From NCBI GenBank assembly GCA_913041075.1, contig CAJWGZ010000025.1, forward strand, positions 1-13,360: DNA of 13,360 nt. The letters run 5' to 3'. Below are positions 7,578-13,360 of the stretch, piece by piece. The DNA is from an uncultured Fidelibacterota bacterium. GTDB taxonomy: Bacteria; Fidelibacterota; Marinisomatia; Marinisomatales; TCS55. How positions within the stretch are numbered: position 1 is the stretch's first letter; the number at the start of each line of letters is the position of its first letter. Position numbers and translations under genes: made by a program. A model generated the notes under the pieces. The model worked only from the letters and a program-made list of their open reading frames with translations. It was not told the origin of the DNA and searched no databases.

Positions 7578-8600
7578 ATGACTGAAATCCATATTACAGA
7601 CCCTACCCCCATTGAAGATGATATAATCATCGAACGATCTCTACGCCCTTCTCATTTTGATGATTTTGTTGGTCAGAGTGATGTTGTGGAGAATTTGAAG
7701 TTATATATTGATGCTGCCAACAAACGGGATGAGGCACTTGATCATGTTTTATTATTTGGGCCTCCTGGCCTCGGTAAAACAACATTAGCAAACATTATTT
7801 CAAAGGAATTGAACGTTAATCTTAAGCAATCTTCGGGTCCAGTGATTGACCGCGCTGGTGACCTTGCTGGAATGTTGACAAATATTCAAGGAAAAGACGT
7901 GTTTTTTATCGATGAGATTCACAGGTTAAATAGTGTAGTAGAAGAATACATGTATTCAGCTATGGAAGATTTTCAGTTGGAAATTATGATTGATAGTGGT
8001 CCCAGTGCTCGTAGTGTGCAATTGAATATTGAACCATTTACTCTTATTGGCGCTACCACGCGATTGGGTAATTTGACATCGCCTCTTAGAGATCGATTCG
8101 GAGTTGTTCTGCGCGTTAACTTTTATGACCCGGAAGATTTGTTTCAGATCATTAATCGATCAGCTGAAATTTTAAAAGTTGATATTGACAAAGAAGGTGC
8201 GACAGAATTAGCTGGTCGTTCAAGAGGAACCCCAAGGATTGCGAACCGTATATTGAGGCGCACACGAGATTATGCCCAAGTCAAAGCAAATGGTTTAATA
8301 ACAAAAAGAGTGGCTCAGGAATCACTTAAATCATTGGGTGTTGATCACTATGGACTGGACGGTATGGACCGACAAATTTTGAAAACATTAATTGATAAAT
8401 TTGATGGTGGCCCAGTGGGCGTAAGTTCATTGGCTGTAGCAATAAGTGAAGATACAACCACTATAGAAGATGTTTATGAACCATATCTGATAAAGGAAGG
8501 ATTTATTCAACGGACCCCAAGAGGCCGTATTGCGCAAGAAAAAGCATATAAAATCTTGGGTAAAGCATTTAACCCAACTAAACAGACAGGATTATTTTAA
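7578..8600 (+). CDS. ruvB: Holliday junction branch-migration helicase RuvB
   Basis: RuvB is the AAA+ motor that, with RuvA, drives branch migration of Holliday junctions during recombination repair. The 340-residue length is typical. Visible motifs are ERSLRPSHFDDFVGQ near the N-terminus, Walker A GPPGLGKTT at 61-69, Walker B IDEIH at 111-115, sensor I GATTR at 158-162, and the arginine-finger segment SPLRDRFG at 168-175 (R173 likely). RGTPRIANRILRRTRDYAQV at 216-235 carries sensor II. The C-terminal winged helix ends in IKEGFIQRTPRGR (305-317), which is highly conserved. ruvA and ruvC are not in the window. The 127-bp upstream gap holds no gene that I can see and no clear Shine-Dalgarno sequence; TTGGTG (7502-7507) and TATTAT (7523-7528) are poorly spaced promoter-like hexamers. 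The stop TAA overlaps the queA start by one base. Confidence 0.97.
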   Translation: MTEIHITDPTPIEDDIIIERSLRPSHFDDFVGQSDVVENLKLYIDAANKRDEALDHVLLFGPPGLGKTTLANIISKELNVNLKQSSGPVIDRAGDLAGMLTNIQGKDVFFIDEIHRLNSVVEEYMYSAMEDFQLEIMIDSGPSARSVQLNIEPFTLIGATTRLGNLTSPLRDRFGVVLRVNFYDPEDLFQIINRSAEILKVDIDKEGATELAGRSRGTPRIANRILRRTRDYAQVKANGLITKRVAQESLKSLGVDHYGLDGMDRQILKTLIDKFDGGPVGVSSLAVAISEDTTTIEDVYEPYLIKEGFIQRTPRGRIAQEKAYKILGKAFNPTKQTGLF

Positions 8601-9652
8601 TGATACAAAAAAAGAAAAAATATAAACTGGTTGATTTTGATTACCCGCTGCCGCTCAAATTTATTGCTCAGTATCCGTCCCAGCGTCGTGATTTGGCAAA
8701 AATGATGGTTGTACATCGTGATACAGGCGAGATTGAGCATAAAAAATTCTCAAATCTGCCAAATTATTTCAGAAAGAATGATTTGTTTCTCATGAACAAT
8801 ACAAAAGTTTTTCCAGCACGATTATTTGCAAACAAAGATCGTACTGATGCTCAGGTAGAAGTATTTTTACTTCGCGAATTGGAAAACGATCTTTGGGAGG
8901 TAATGGTTCGACCTGCTCGAAAAGTAAGAATTGGCAATAAACTTATGTTTACAAAAAATGTTTATTGTGATGTTATTGATAATACTATTTCCGGCGGCCG
9001 CGTTGTCAGGTTTGAATATGATGGTGAAGATATATATGGTATTATAGATCGTATTGGTCAATCGCCCCTTCCACCCTACATTAAAAGAAATGCGGAACCG
9101 TCTGATAAGGTGAGGTATCAAACCGTATATGCTGAACGTCGCGGTGCTGTTGCTGCGCCGACGGCTGGCCTTCATTTTACTGACGGACTTATCAAAAGGC
9201 TCAAAGATAAAGAAATAAAAATTGAGTATACTACTTTACATATAGGCTTAGGTACGTTTCGCCCCGTACAAGTGGAGGATCTCAACCGCCATCAAATGGA
9301 TTCTGAATACTTTGAGGTGTCGCCGGTGACTGCTTTAGCTATAAATGAGGTCAAAAAGAAAAAGCGTAAAGTAGTGGCTGTAGGCACATCTGTAGTACGT
9401 TCAATAGAAACTGTAGTTGTGTCTGGATTCCAAGTGACACCAAAAAGAGGTTGGACAGACAAATTTATTTATCCACCATATGATTTTAAAATGGTAGATG
9501 CATTAATTACCAATTTTCATCAACCAAAAAGCACATTGTTAATGATGGTTTCTGCTTTCGCTACAAGGAAATTGATTATGAAGGCCTATCGCGAAGCAAA
9601 AAAACATGATTATCGCTTTCTCAGTTACGGTGATGCAATGCTTATTCTCTAA
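8600..9652 (+). CDS. queA: S-adenosylmethionine:tRNA ribosyltransferase-isomerase
   Basis: QueA transfers and isomerises the ribosyl part of SAM onto 7-aminomethyl-7-deazaguanine in tRNA, making epoxyqueuosine at the wobble base. It acts in the cytosol. The 350-residue length is typical. Conserved blocks in order are VDFDYPLPLKFIAQYPSQRRD (11-31), LMNNTKVFPARLF (64-76), GQSPLPPYIKR (153-163), YQTVYAE (173-179), GAVAAPTAGLHFT (182-194), IGLGTFRPVQVED (215-227), RSIET (267-271) and NFHQPKSTLLMMVSAF (305-320), then YRFLSYGDAMLIL at the C-terminus. The start overlaps the ruvB stop as TAATG and the stop overlaps the ispD start in the same way, so translation is probably coupled. The pairing of queA with ruvB is seen in several bacteria. 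The other queuosine genes are not in this window. Confidence 0.96.
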   Translation: MIQKKKKYKLVDFDYPLPLKFIAQYPSQRRDLAKMMVVHRDTGEIEHKKFSNLPNYFRKNDLFLMNNTKVFPARLFANKDRTDAQVEVFLLRELENDLWEVMVRPARKVRIGNKLMFTKNVYCDVIDNTISGGRVVRFEYDGEDIYGIIDRIGQSPLPPYIKRNAEPSDKVRYQTVYAERRGAVAAPTAGLHFTDGLIKRLKDKEIKIEYTTLHIGLGTFRPVQVEDLNRHQMDSEYFEVSPVTALAINEVKKKKRKVVAVGTSVVRSIETVVVSGFQVTPKRGWTDKFIYPPYDFKMVDALITNFHQPKSTLLMMVSAFATRKLIMKAYREAKKHDYRFLSYGDAMLIL

Positions 9653-10326
9653 TGTGTAATTCACCATTGAAAGTAGGTGCAGTTGTTCCTTCAGCAGGGC
9701 GAGGAGAACGCTTTGGCAAAAAAAAGCAGTTCAAACTGCTGGGCCGGCGCCCACTCCTTTTTCATACATTAACTTCATTCCTGGAATGTGATGATATTGC
9801 TGAGATCGTAGTGGTAGTTCCGGAAGTAGACTTGGAAATGATATCCCGGGAGCTGGCCTCCTTTACATCTATAAAACCAGTTAAAACAGTGGCTGGCGGG
9901 GCACGGCGCCAGGATTCCGTATTGAATGGCTGTCTGGCATTATCTGAAAACGTAGAGATCATTGCGGTTCACGATGCCGCACGCCCCTTTGTAACACCGG
10001 AACTTATTTCTGCTACCATTGCTGGTTGTAATGAAGCAGACGGCTGCATTGCTGCACTTCCTTCGAAAGACACAGTAAAGGAAGTGTCGGAGAACAACAT
10101 TCACAGGACAATAGATCGTGATAGTATTTGGTTAGCACAGACACCCCAAACCTTTCATAAAGATATATTGATTAATGCACTCCAGCAGGATATGGTAGCA
10201 ACCGATGAAGCATCTATGGTGGAAGCAACAGGAGGGACGGTGGTGGTAACAGAAGGGTTTGCAGGTAATTTTAAGATCACTACCAGCGAGGACTGGCAAC
10301 TGGCGGAAAATATTATAAATGATTAA
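9652..10326 (+). CDS. ispD: 2-C-methyl-D-erythritol 4-phosphate cytidylyltransferase
   Basis: IspD couples CTP with methylerythritol 4-phosphate to give CDP-ME, the third step of the MEP route to isoprenoids. The 224 residues are a normal length. The CTP-binding P-loop-like start VVPSAGRGERFGKKKQF (11-27) has the usual G-x-G-x-R-x-G and the basic lysines. Further motifs are GGARRQDSVLNG (82-93), the substrate/metal segment VHDAARPFV (106-114), PSKDTVKE (137-144), the conserved Arg156 in IDRDSIW, QTPQTF (163-168), and the C-terminal TDEASMVE ... NFKITT with Lys208. It starts inside the queA stop (TAATG) and overlaps ispF by 8 nt as a separate protein, although the two are fused in some bacteria. 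Base composition rises here: one hand-counted 60-base line is 50% GC, against about 33-35% in uvrA lines. Confidence 0.96.
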   Translation: MCNSPLKVGAVVPSAGRGERFGKKKQFKLLGRRPLLFHTLTSFLECDDIAEIVVVVPEVDLEMISRELASFTSIKPVKTVAGGARRQDSVLNGCLALSENVEIIAVHDAARPFVTPELISATIAGCNEADGCIAALPSKDTVKEVSENNIHRTIDRDSIWLAQTPQTFHKDILINALQQDMVATDEASMVEATGGTVVVTEGFAGNFKITTSEDWQLAENIIND

Positions 10327-10792
10327 ATCAGGCATAGGATACGACGTTCATTCTCTGGCTAAAGGGGAAGAGCTCATTATTGGCGGAGTTAAGATCAACA
10401 GTCCCTGGGGTTCTGTCGGTCATTCTGATGGGGATGTATTACTGCACGCCATTGTGGATGCATTGTTGGGGGCAGCAAAATTGGGTGACATTGGTATGCA
10501 TTTTACCAGCTCAGATGAACGTTGGAAGGGCAAGGAAAGTATTTATTTTCTGGATCACGCAGCGCTCCTCGTCCGGGAGAAAGGCTTTGAGATTGACTAT
10601 GTAGACAGTACTGTTATTTTGGAAGAGCCCAAACTTGCTGACATAATCCCAGAAATGGTTTATAAAGTTTCCTACACCCTCCAGATCGATGAAGCGGCTG
10701 TATCCATCAAGGCCACCACCACAGATAAAATGGGCTTCATTGGCCGAGGTGAAGGTGTTGGCGCAATGGCCATTGCAACCATCTCCAAATAA
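10319..10792 (+). CDS. ispF: 2-C-methyl-D-erythritol 2,4-cyclodiphosphate synthase
   Basis: IspF cyclises CDP-ME 2-phosphate to MEcPP with release of CMP, the fifth step of the MEP pathway; the family is a homotrimer with a zinc ion in each active site. The 157-residue length is typical. The metal ligands are visible: D9 and H11 in GIGYDVH, and H43 in GHSDGDVLLHAIVDALLG (34-51), followed by LGDIGMHF (55-62). The CMP-binding tail KATTTDKMGFIGRGEGVGA (131-149) contains T133, T134 and E145. The ATG lies 8 nt inside the ispD reading frame, and only a weak GCGGA-type sequence precedes it, which suggests translational coupling to ispD. ispE begins 5 nt after the stop, so the three MEP genes form one block. 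Confidence 0.97.
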   Translation: MIKSGIGYDVHSLAKGEELIIGGVKINSPWGSVGHSDGDVLLHAIVDALLGAAKLGDIGMHFTSSDERWKGKESIYFLDHAALLVREKGFEIDYVDSTVILEEPKLADIIPEMVYKVSYTLQIDEAAVSIKATTTDKMGFIGRGEGVGAMAIATISK

Positions 10793-10797
10793 TTTTT

Positions 10798-11643
10798 ATG
10801 AACTCAATCACACTTAAGTCGCATGCCAAGGTGAATATTGGCCTGCGGGTGTTGGATCAACGTGAAGATGGTTATCATAACATCCATACCATTTTCCAGG
10901 AATTGGCTTTTCATGATACTGTTACTATTTCCAAAACGGATGATGGCTATGAGCTTTCATCAAACGACGAAAATTTTCCCACGGACTCTTCCAATACCTG
11001 TTCCAAAGCCTATGTGGCAGTTAAAGTTCACTGTCCTGATGTTGCAGGAATAAAGATCCATGTAAAAAAAGAAATCCCTCAAGGATCGGGATTAGGCGGT
11101 GGTTCCAGTAATGGCGCAACAACACTGAAGGGGATGAATGAATTATATGGACTTGGTTTATCTAATGATGAACTGACAGAACTATCTTTACAAGTGGGGG
11201 CAGATGTGCCCTTTTTTATTCATGGCGGTACGCAACTTGGTGAAGGAATTGGTGAACAATTAACCCAATTAGATATAGAATTACCACAGTCAATATTGGT
11301 AATAATACCTGGCATGCATATCAGTACAAAATGGGCCTATTCTCGATTGAGAAAAAAGTTGGAAACGGGAGGCAAGGCACCTAATTTTGCCGGCCTTATT
11401 GAAAGGAGTGAAATACCCTTTCAGTTTTTTGAGAATGATTTCGAAAAAATCGTTTTTTCGACATATCCAGAGATTGGATTGATTAAAGATCAATTGCTTG
11501 CTAATAAAGCACGATTTGCCAGTCTGTCGGGGAGTGGCTCGGCTGTGTTCGGATTGTTTGACGATGACGCAGATGCTAAATCCGCTGAGTTACTTTTTTC
11601 CGCATCTAATAAGACGATGCTTACCCGAACCCTTATACGGTAA
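10798..11643 (+). CDS. ispE: 4-diphosphocytidyl-2-C-methyl-D-erythritol kinase
   Basis: IspE is the GHMP-family kinase that phosphorylates the 2-hydroxyl of CDP-ME, the step between IspD and IspF. The 281 residues are a normal length. The N-terminal KSHAKVNIGLRVLDQREDGYHNI (7-29) contains the catalytic Lys11. The ATP-binding GHMP motif PQGSGLGGGSSNGA is at 94-107; many homologues have Asp where Asn105 stands. The catalytic Asp is D136 in GADVPFF, and the third GHMP motif FASLSGSGSAVFG is at 240-252. No Shine-Dalgarno sequence is seen before the ATG, only a T-rich stretch, but the frame and N-terminal motif fix this start. It is 5 nt downstream of ispF. Its last codons carry the likely promoter of the following tRNA gene. 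Confidence 0.96.
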   Translation: MNSITLKSHAKVNIGLRVLDQREDGYHNIHTIFQELAFHDTVTISKTDDGYELSSNDENFPTDSSNTCSKAYVAVKVHCPDVAGIKIHVKKEIPQGSGLGGGSSNGATTLKGMNELYGLGLSNDELTELSLQVGADVPFFIHGGTQLGEGIGEQLTQLDIELPQSILVIIPGMHISTKWAYSRLRKKLETGGKAPNFAGLIERSEIPFQFFENDFEKIVFSTYPEIGLIKDQLLANKARFASLSGSGSAVFGLFDDDADAKSAELLFSASNKTMLTRTLIR

Positions 11644-11650
11644 ATATAAT
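11621..11650 (+). promoter_or_regulatory. Likely promoter for tRNA-Gln and prs
   Basis: A perfect -10, TATAAT, is at 11645-11650, 20 nt before the tRNA begins. TTACCC at 11621-11626 is 18 nt upstream and a weak -35 (three of six consensus bases). The element overlaps the last codons and stop of ispE. It would start transcription a few bases before the mature tRNA 5' end, as expected for a tRNA precursor, but tRNA expression could also come by readthrough from ispE. Confidence 0.4.
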
Positions 11651-11670
11651 TCCTGGATAATTGACAAACT

Positions 11671-11741
11671 TGGGGTGTCGTCTAATGGTAGGACACCGGG
11701 TTTTGGTCCCGGCAGTCGGGGTTCGACTCCCTGCGCCCCAG
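11671..11741 (+). tRNA. tRNA-Gln, anticodon UUG
   Basis: The cloverleaf folds by eye. The acceptor stem is TGGGGTG (11671-11677) with CGCCCCA (11734-11740), including one T-G pair. The D stem is GTC/GAC with loop TAATGGTAG. The anticodon stem CCGGG/CCCGG encloses the loop TTTTGGT with anticodon TTG, reading CAA and, by wobble, CAG. The variable region is short. The T stem is CGGGG/CCCTG with loop TTCGACT. The U-A first pair and G discriminator (11741) are typical of glutamine tRNAs. The DNA continues GCA rather than GCCA, so the 3' CCA is not fully encoded and would need CCA-adding enzyme. The gene lies between ispE and prs, a placement known from Pseudomonas. Confidence 0.96.
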
Positions 11742-11742
11742 C

Positions 11743-11759
11743 AATGATTGAAAATCATT
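11743..11759 (+). other. A/T-rich hairpin just downstream of tRNA-Gln
   Basis: AATGATT-GAA-AATCATT is a perfect 7-bp inverted repeat with a 3-nt loop, two bases after the tRNA and 17 nt before the prs start. It is followed by a run of A rather than T on the plus strand, so it is not a normal rho-independent terminator for this direction. It could serve 3' processing of the tRNA from a joint tRNA-prs transcript, or may have no function. Confidence 0.4.
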
Positions 11760-11776
11760 AAAAAAGGTGCATTGAT

Positions 11777-12721
11777 ATGCAAAATACACTGAAAATTTTT
11801 AGCGGTCGTAGTAACCTGACCCTGGCTCAAGGAATTGTGGATGTTTTGGGCATGGATCTTGGTGATCTGACAATCCGTACGTTCGCTGATGGAGAACTAT
11901 GGGTAAAGTACGAGGAGAACATTCGTGGCCAGGATGTATTCATCATTCAATCCACTAATGAACCTGCTGATAACTTGATAGAACTATTTCTATTACTGGA
12001 TGCAGCTGTTCGGGCATCCGCACAAAGGGTTACGGCAGTAATTCCTTACTTTGGTTATGGGCGGCAGGACAGAAAAGATCAACCGCGTGTACCTATTTCA
12101 TCCCGCGTGATGGTAGATATCATTACAACCACAGGTGCAGATAGAATCATCAGCATGGATCTGCACTCTACCCAGATCCAGGGATTTGCTTCAATACCAT
12201 TTGATCACCTTTACAGTCGCATGGTGTTAATGGATACATTAAGAAAATTGGATTTTAGCCCAGATAATTGTACTGTTTTGGCTCCGGATGTAGGATCTGC
12301 TGCTATGGGACAGTCATATGCTAGGAGTTTGGGGGTTCATTTTGCTCTTATTGATAAACGTCGTTACGCTCCGAATAAAGCTGAGGTCAGTCATCTGATC
12401 GGTGATTTGGAAGGGAAGGACGTTTTGATCATCGATGATATGATTGATACAGCTGGCACTACGGTTTCAGCTGCTCAGGCCGCCATGGATAAAGGGGCAA
12501 AATCAGTTACAGCTGCAGCTACACATGGTGTACTGTCTGATCCAGCTATAGATCGTTTAAAAGAGGCGCCGATAAAAGAATTAATTATTACAGATACAAT
12601 TTCCGTAAAAAAAGAAAAACAACTACCGAATATGAAAATTGTTTCAGTGGCTAATGTTTTTGCTGAGGCAATTAAAAGGATACATAATGGTGAATCAGTC
12701 AGTGCATTGTTCGACTTATAA
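11777..12721 (+). CDS. prs: Ribose-phosphate pyrophosphokinase (PRPP synthetase)
   Basis: Prs transfers pyrophosphate from ATP to ribose 5-phosphate, giving PRPP for purine, pyrimidine, histidine, tryptophan and NAD synthesis. The 314-residue length is typical of class I enzymes. Motifs are the N-terminal FSGRSNLTLAQGI, FADGE (36-40), the ATP-binding YFGYGRQDRKDQPRVPISSR (91-110), the catalytic DLHSTQIQGF with His130 (128-137), the flexible-loop DKRR (193-196) and the PRPP loop DDMIDTAGTT (220-229). APDVGSAAM at 169-177 departs from the frequent DVGGVARA form but fits the alternative DVGS form. An AAGGTG sequence at 11764-11769 stands 7 nt before the ATG, one of the clearest ribosome binding sites in the window. 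rplY follows after 14 nt, giving the prs-rplY pair found in many bacteria. Confidence 0.97.
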   Translation: MQNTLKIFSGRSNLTLAQGIVDVLGMDLGDLTIRTFADGELWVKYEENIRGQDVFIIQSTNEPADNLIELFLLLDAAVRASAQRVTAVIPYFGYGRQDRKDQPRVPISSRVMVDIITTTGADRIISMDLHSTQIQGFASIPFDHLYSRMVLMDTLRKLDFSPDNCTVLAPDVGSAAMGQSYARSLGVHFALIDKRRYAPNKAEVSHLIGDLEGKDVLIIDDMIDTAGTTVSAAQAAMDKGAKSVTAAATHGVLSDPAIDRLKEAPIKELIITDTISVKKEKQLPNMKIVSVANVFAEAIKRIHNGESVSALFDL

Positions 12722-12735
12722 AAAGGAAAAATATT

Positions 12736-13360
12736 ATGGCACAAGAATATGAACAAATATACGTTGGAGAAAGAACCCATAAGGGTAAGTCAAAGATTCG
12801 CGCTCTCAGGAGAGATGGTAAAATCCCGGGAGTATATTACTATCACGGAGAAGAAAATGTTAATCTAGAGATTGATAAGAAAAATTTATATCATGCACTG
12901 AGCACTGGCCAGCATGTATTTGAAGTTACCATGACTGGCGAGACCCAATATGTTATGATTAAAGCAATACAGTACCATCCAGTAACAGATGAAGTAATGC
13001 ATGTTGATCTTATGCGCGTCAGGCGATCGGAGAAAATGACATTTACCATTCCAATCGTATTGCAAGGAGAGGCTATAGGTGTGCAGGAAGGCGGTGTTTT
13101 AAGTCAGATTTTAACAGCTATCGATATTAACTGCTTACCAACTAATGTACCGGAAAGTATTAATGTGGATATTTCTGATCTAGAATTAAACAGTACTATC
13201 TCTGTTATTAATATTACGGATATACCTGATGATGTAGAAATCGTTACAAGTGAAGAATCTACTGTTGCTACCATTACACCACCGAAGGAAGAAGAAGAAC
13301 CGGTTATTGAAGAGGATGAAGAACTTGCTGAAGGTGAAGAACTTGCTGAAGGTGAAGAAC
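12736..13360 (+). CDS. rplY: Ribosomal protein bL25 (general stress protein Ctc), 3' end cut off
   Basis: The frame is open from the ATG at 12736 to the window edge, 208 codons, preceded by AAAAGGA at 12722-12728. The N-terminal 5S-rRNA-binding domain is recognisable: IRALRRDGKIPGVYYYHGEE (21-40), YVMIKAIQYHPVTDEVMHVDLMRV (72-95). The C-terminal beta domain of the longer Ctc/TL5 form follows: IPIVLQGEAIGVQEGGVLSQIL (105-126) and NVPESINVDISDLELNSTISV (137-157). bL25 binds 5S rRNA in the large ribosomal subunit near the central protuberance. From about residue 184 the chain becomes strongly acidic and ends in EELAEG repeats that run off the window, beyond the usual end of the beta domain. Only the total length and the tail end are unknown. 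It follows prs by 14 nt. Confidence 0.95.
   Translation, partial: MAQEYEQIYVGERTHKGKSKIRALRRDGKIPGVYYYHGEENVNLEIDKKNLYHALSTGQHVFEVTMTGETQYVMIKAIQYHPVTDEVMHVDLMRVRRSEKMTFTIPIVLQGEAIGVQEGGVLSQILTAIDINCLPTNVPESINVDISDLELNSTISVINITDIPDDVEIVTSEESTVATITPPKEEEEPVIEEDEELAEGEELAEGEE
13318..13360 (+). repeat. 18-bp in-frame tandem repeat in the bL25 acidic tail
   Basis: Two complete identical 18-bp units (13318-13335 and 13336-13353), each encoding E-E-L-A-E-G, are followed by the first 7 bases of a third at the window edge. The repeat keeps the frame and extends the acidic tail. Perfect identity at DNA level suggests recent slippage-type expansion; the copy number cannot be determined here. Confidence 0.85.

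Noticed and set aside
8867..9175. 102-codon antisense open frame inside queA
   Set aside because: It is a shadow of queA with low-complexity Ile/Asn/Ser-rich translation.
11661..11666. Perfect TTGACA -35 hexamer just before tRNA-Gln
   Set aside because: It lies only 4 nt before the mature tRNA, so any promoter using it would start inside the tRNA. No good -10 is found 16-18 nt downstream (TAATGG is poor). Likely chance.
11743..11759. Rho-independent terminator between tRNA-Gln and prs
   Set aside because: The hairpin is perfect but A/T-only, and is followed by A rather than T on the plus strand; on the minus strand the T run comes before the stem. I kept it as a hairpin only.
11498..11761. 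87-codon plus-strand open frame across the ispE end and the tRNA
   Set aside because: It is an off-frame reading of ispE that continues through the tRNA-Gln gene; the peptide has no family resemblance.
12475..12780. 101-codon antisense open frame over prs and the start of rplY
   Set aside because: It is the complement of well-conserved coding sequence, with no recognisable domain or start signal.
1..13360. Mobile element, prophage, CRISPR array or defence island
   Set aside because: I saw no transposase, integrase, spaced direct repeats, terminal inverted repeats or defence genes on either strand. The tRNA-Gln shows no attachment-site duplication nearby.

Overview
This window looks like ordinary core chromosome from a low-GC, Gram-negative-type bacterium. 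I see no insertion sequence, phage, CRISPR array or integration scar. The lipobox on a small TPR lipoprotein, the YqgE/AlgH protein and the non-mevalonate isoprenoid genes all fit a diderm. Many starts lack a clear Shine-Dalgarno sequence, which is common in the Bacteroidetes/FCB assemblage. My best guess is a marine FCB-type lineage such as Marinimicrobia (SAR406). That is inference from overall character, not from a marker gene.

Left part, 1-4436. The window opens inside ychF (minus strand, first 20 codons only). Just upstream of it, on the same strand, lies what appears to be a decayed fabA (beta-hydroxydecanoyl-ACP dehydratase). Three short FabA-like blocks remain in about 205 bp, in the right order, with an in-frame stop and a frame change. 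Divergent from it is an intact SDR-family enoyl-ACP-reductase-like gene with a Y-x6-K catalytic pair (414-1196). Facing that gene is a minus-strand run read in the order yqgE/AlgH, an EamA-type exporter, an MFS transporter and a small TPR lipoprotein.

Right part, 4628-13360, all plus strand. This is a housekeeping run: uvrA (nucleotide excision repair), ruvB (Holliday-junction branch migration), queA (queuosine synthesis), then ispD, ispF and ispE (MEP pathway), tRNA-Gln(UUG), prs (PRPP synthetase) and rplY/ctc (ribosomal protein bL25), which is cut by the right edge. ruvB, queA, ispD and ispF are chained by 1-, 1- and 8-nt overlaps, and ispE follows after 5 nt. The order ispE, tRNA-Gln, prs, rplY matches an arrangement known in gamma-proteobacteria such as Pseudomonas.

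I found no convincing new biological system. The observations most worth a second look are the fabA remnant beside a FabI/FabL-like reductase, the rise in GC content at the queA/ispD boundary, and the acidic repeat tail of bL25.
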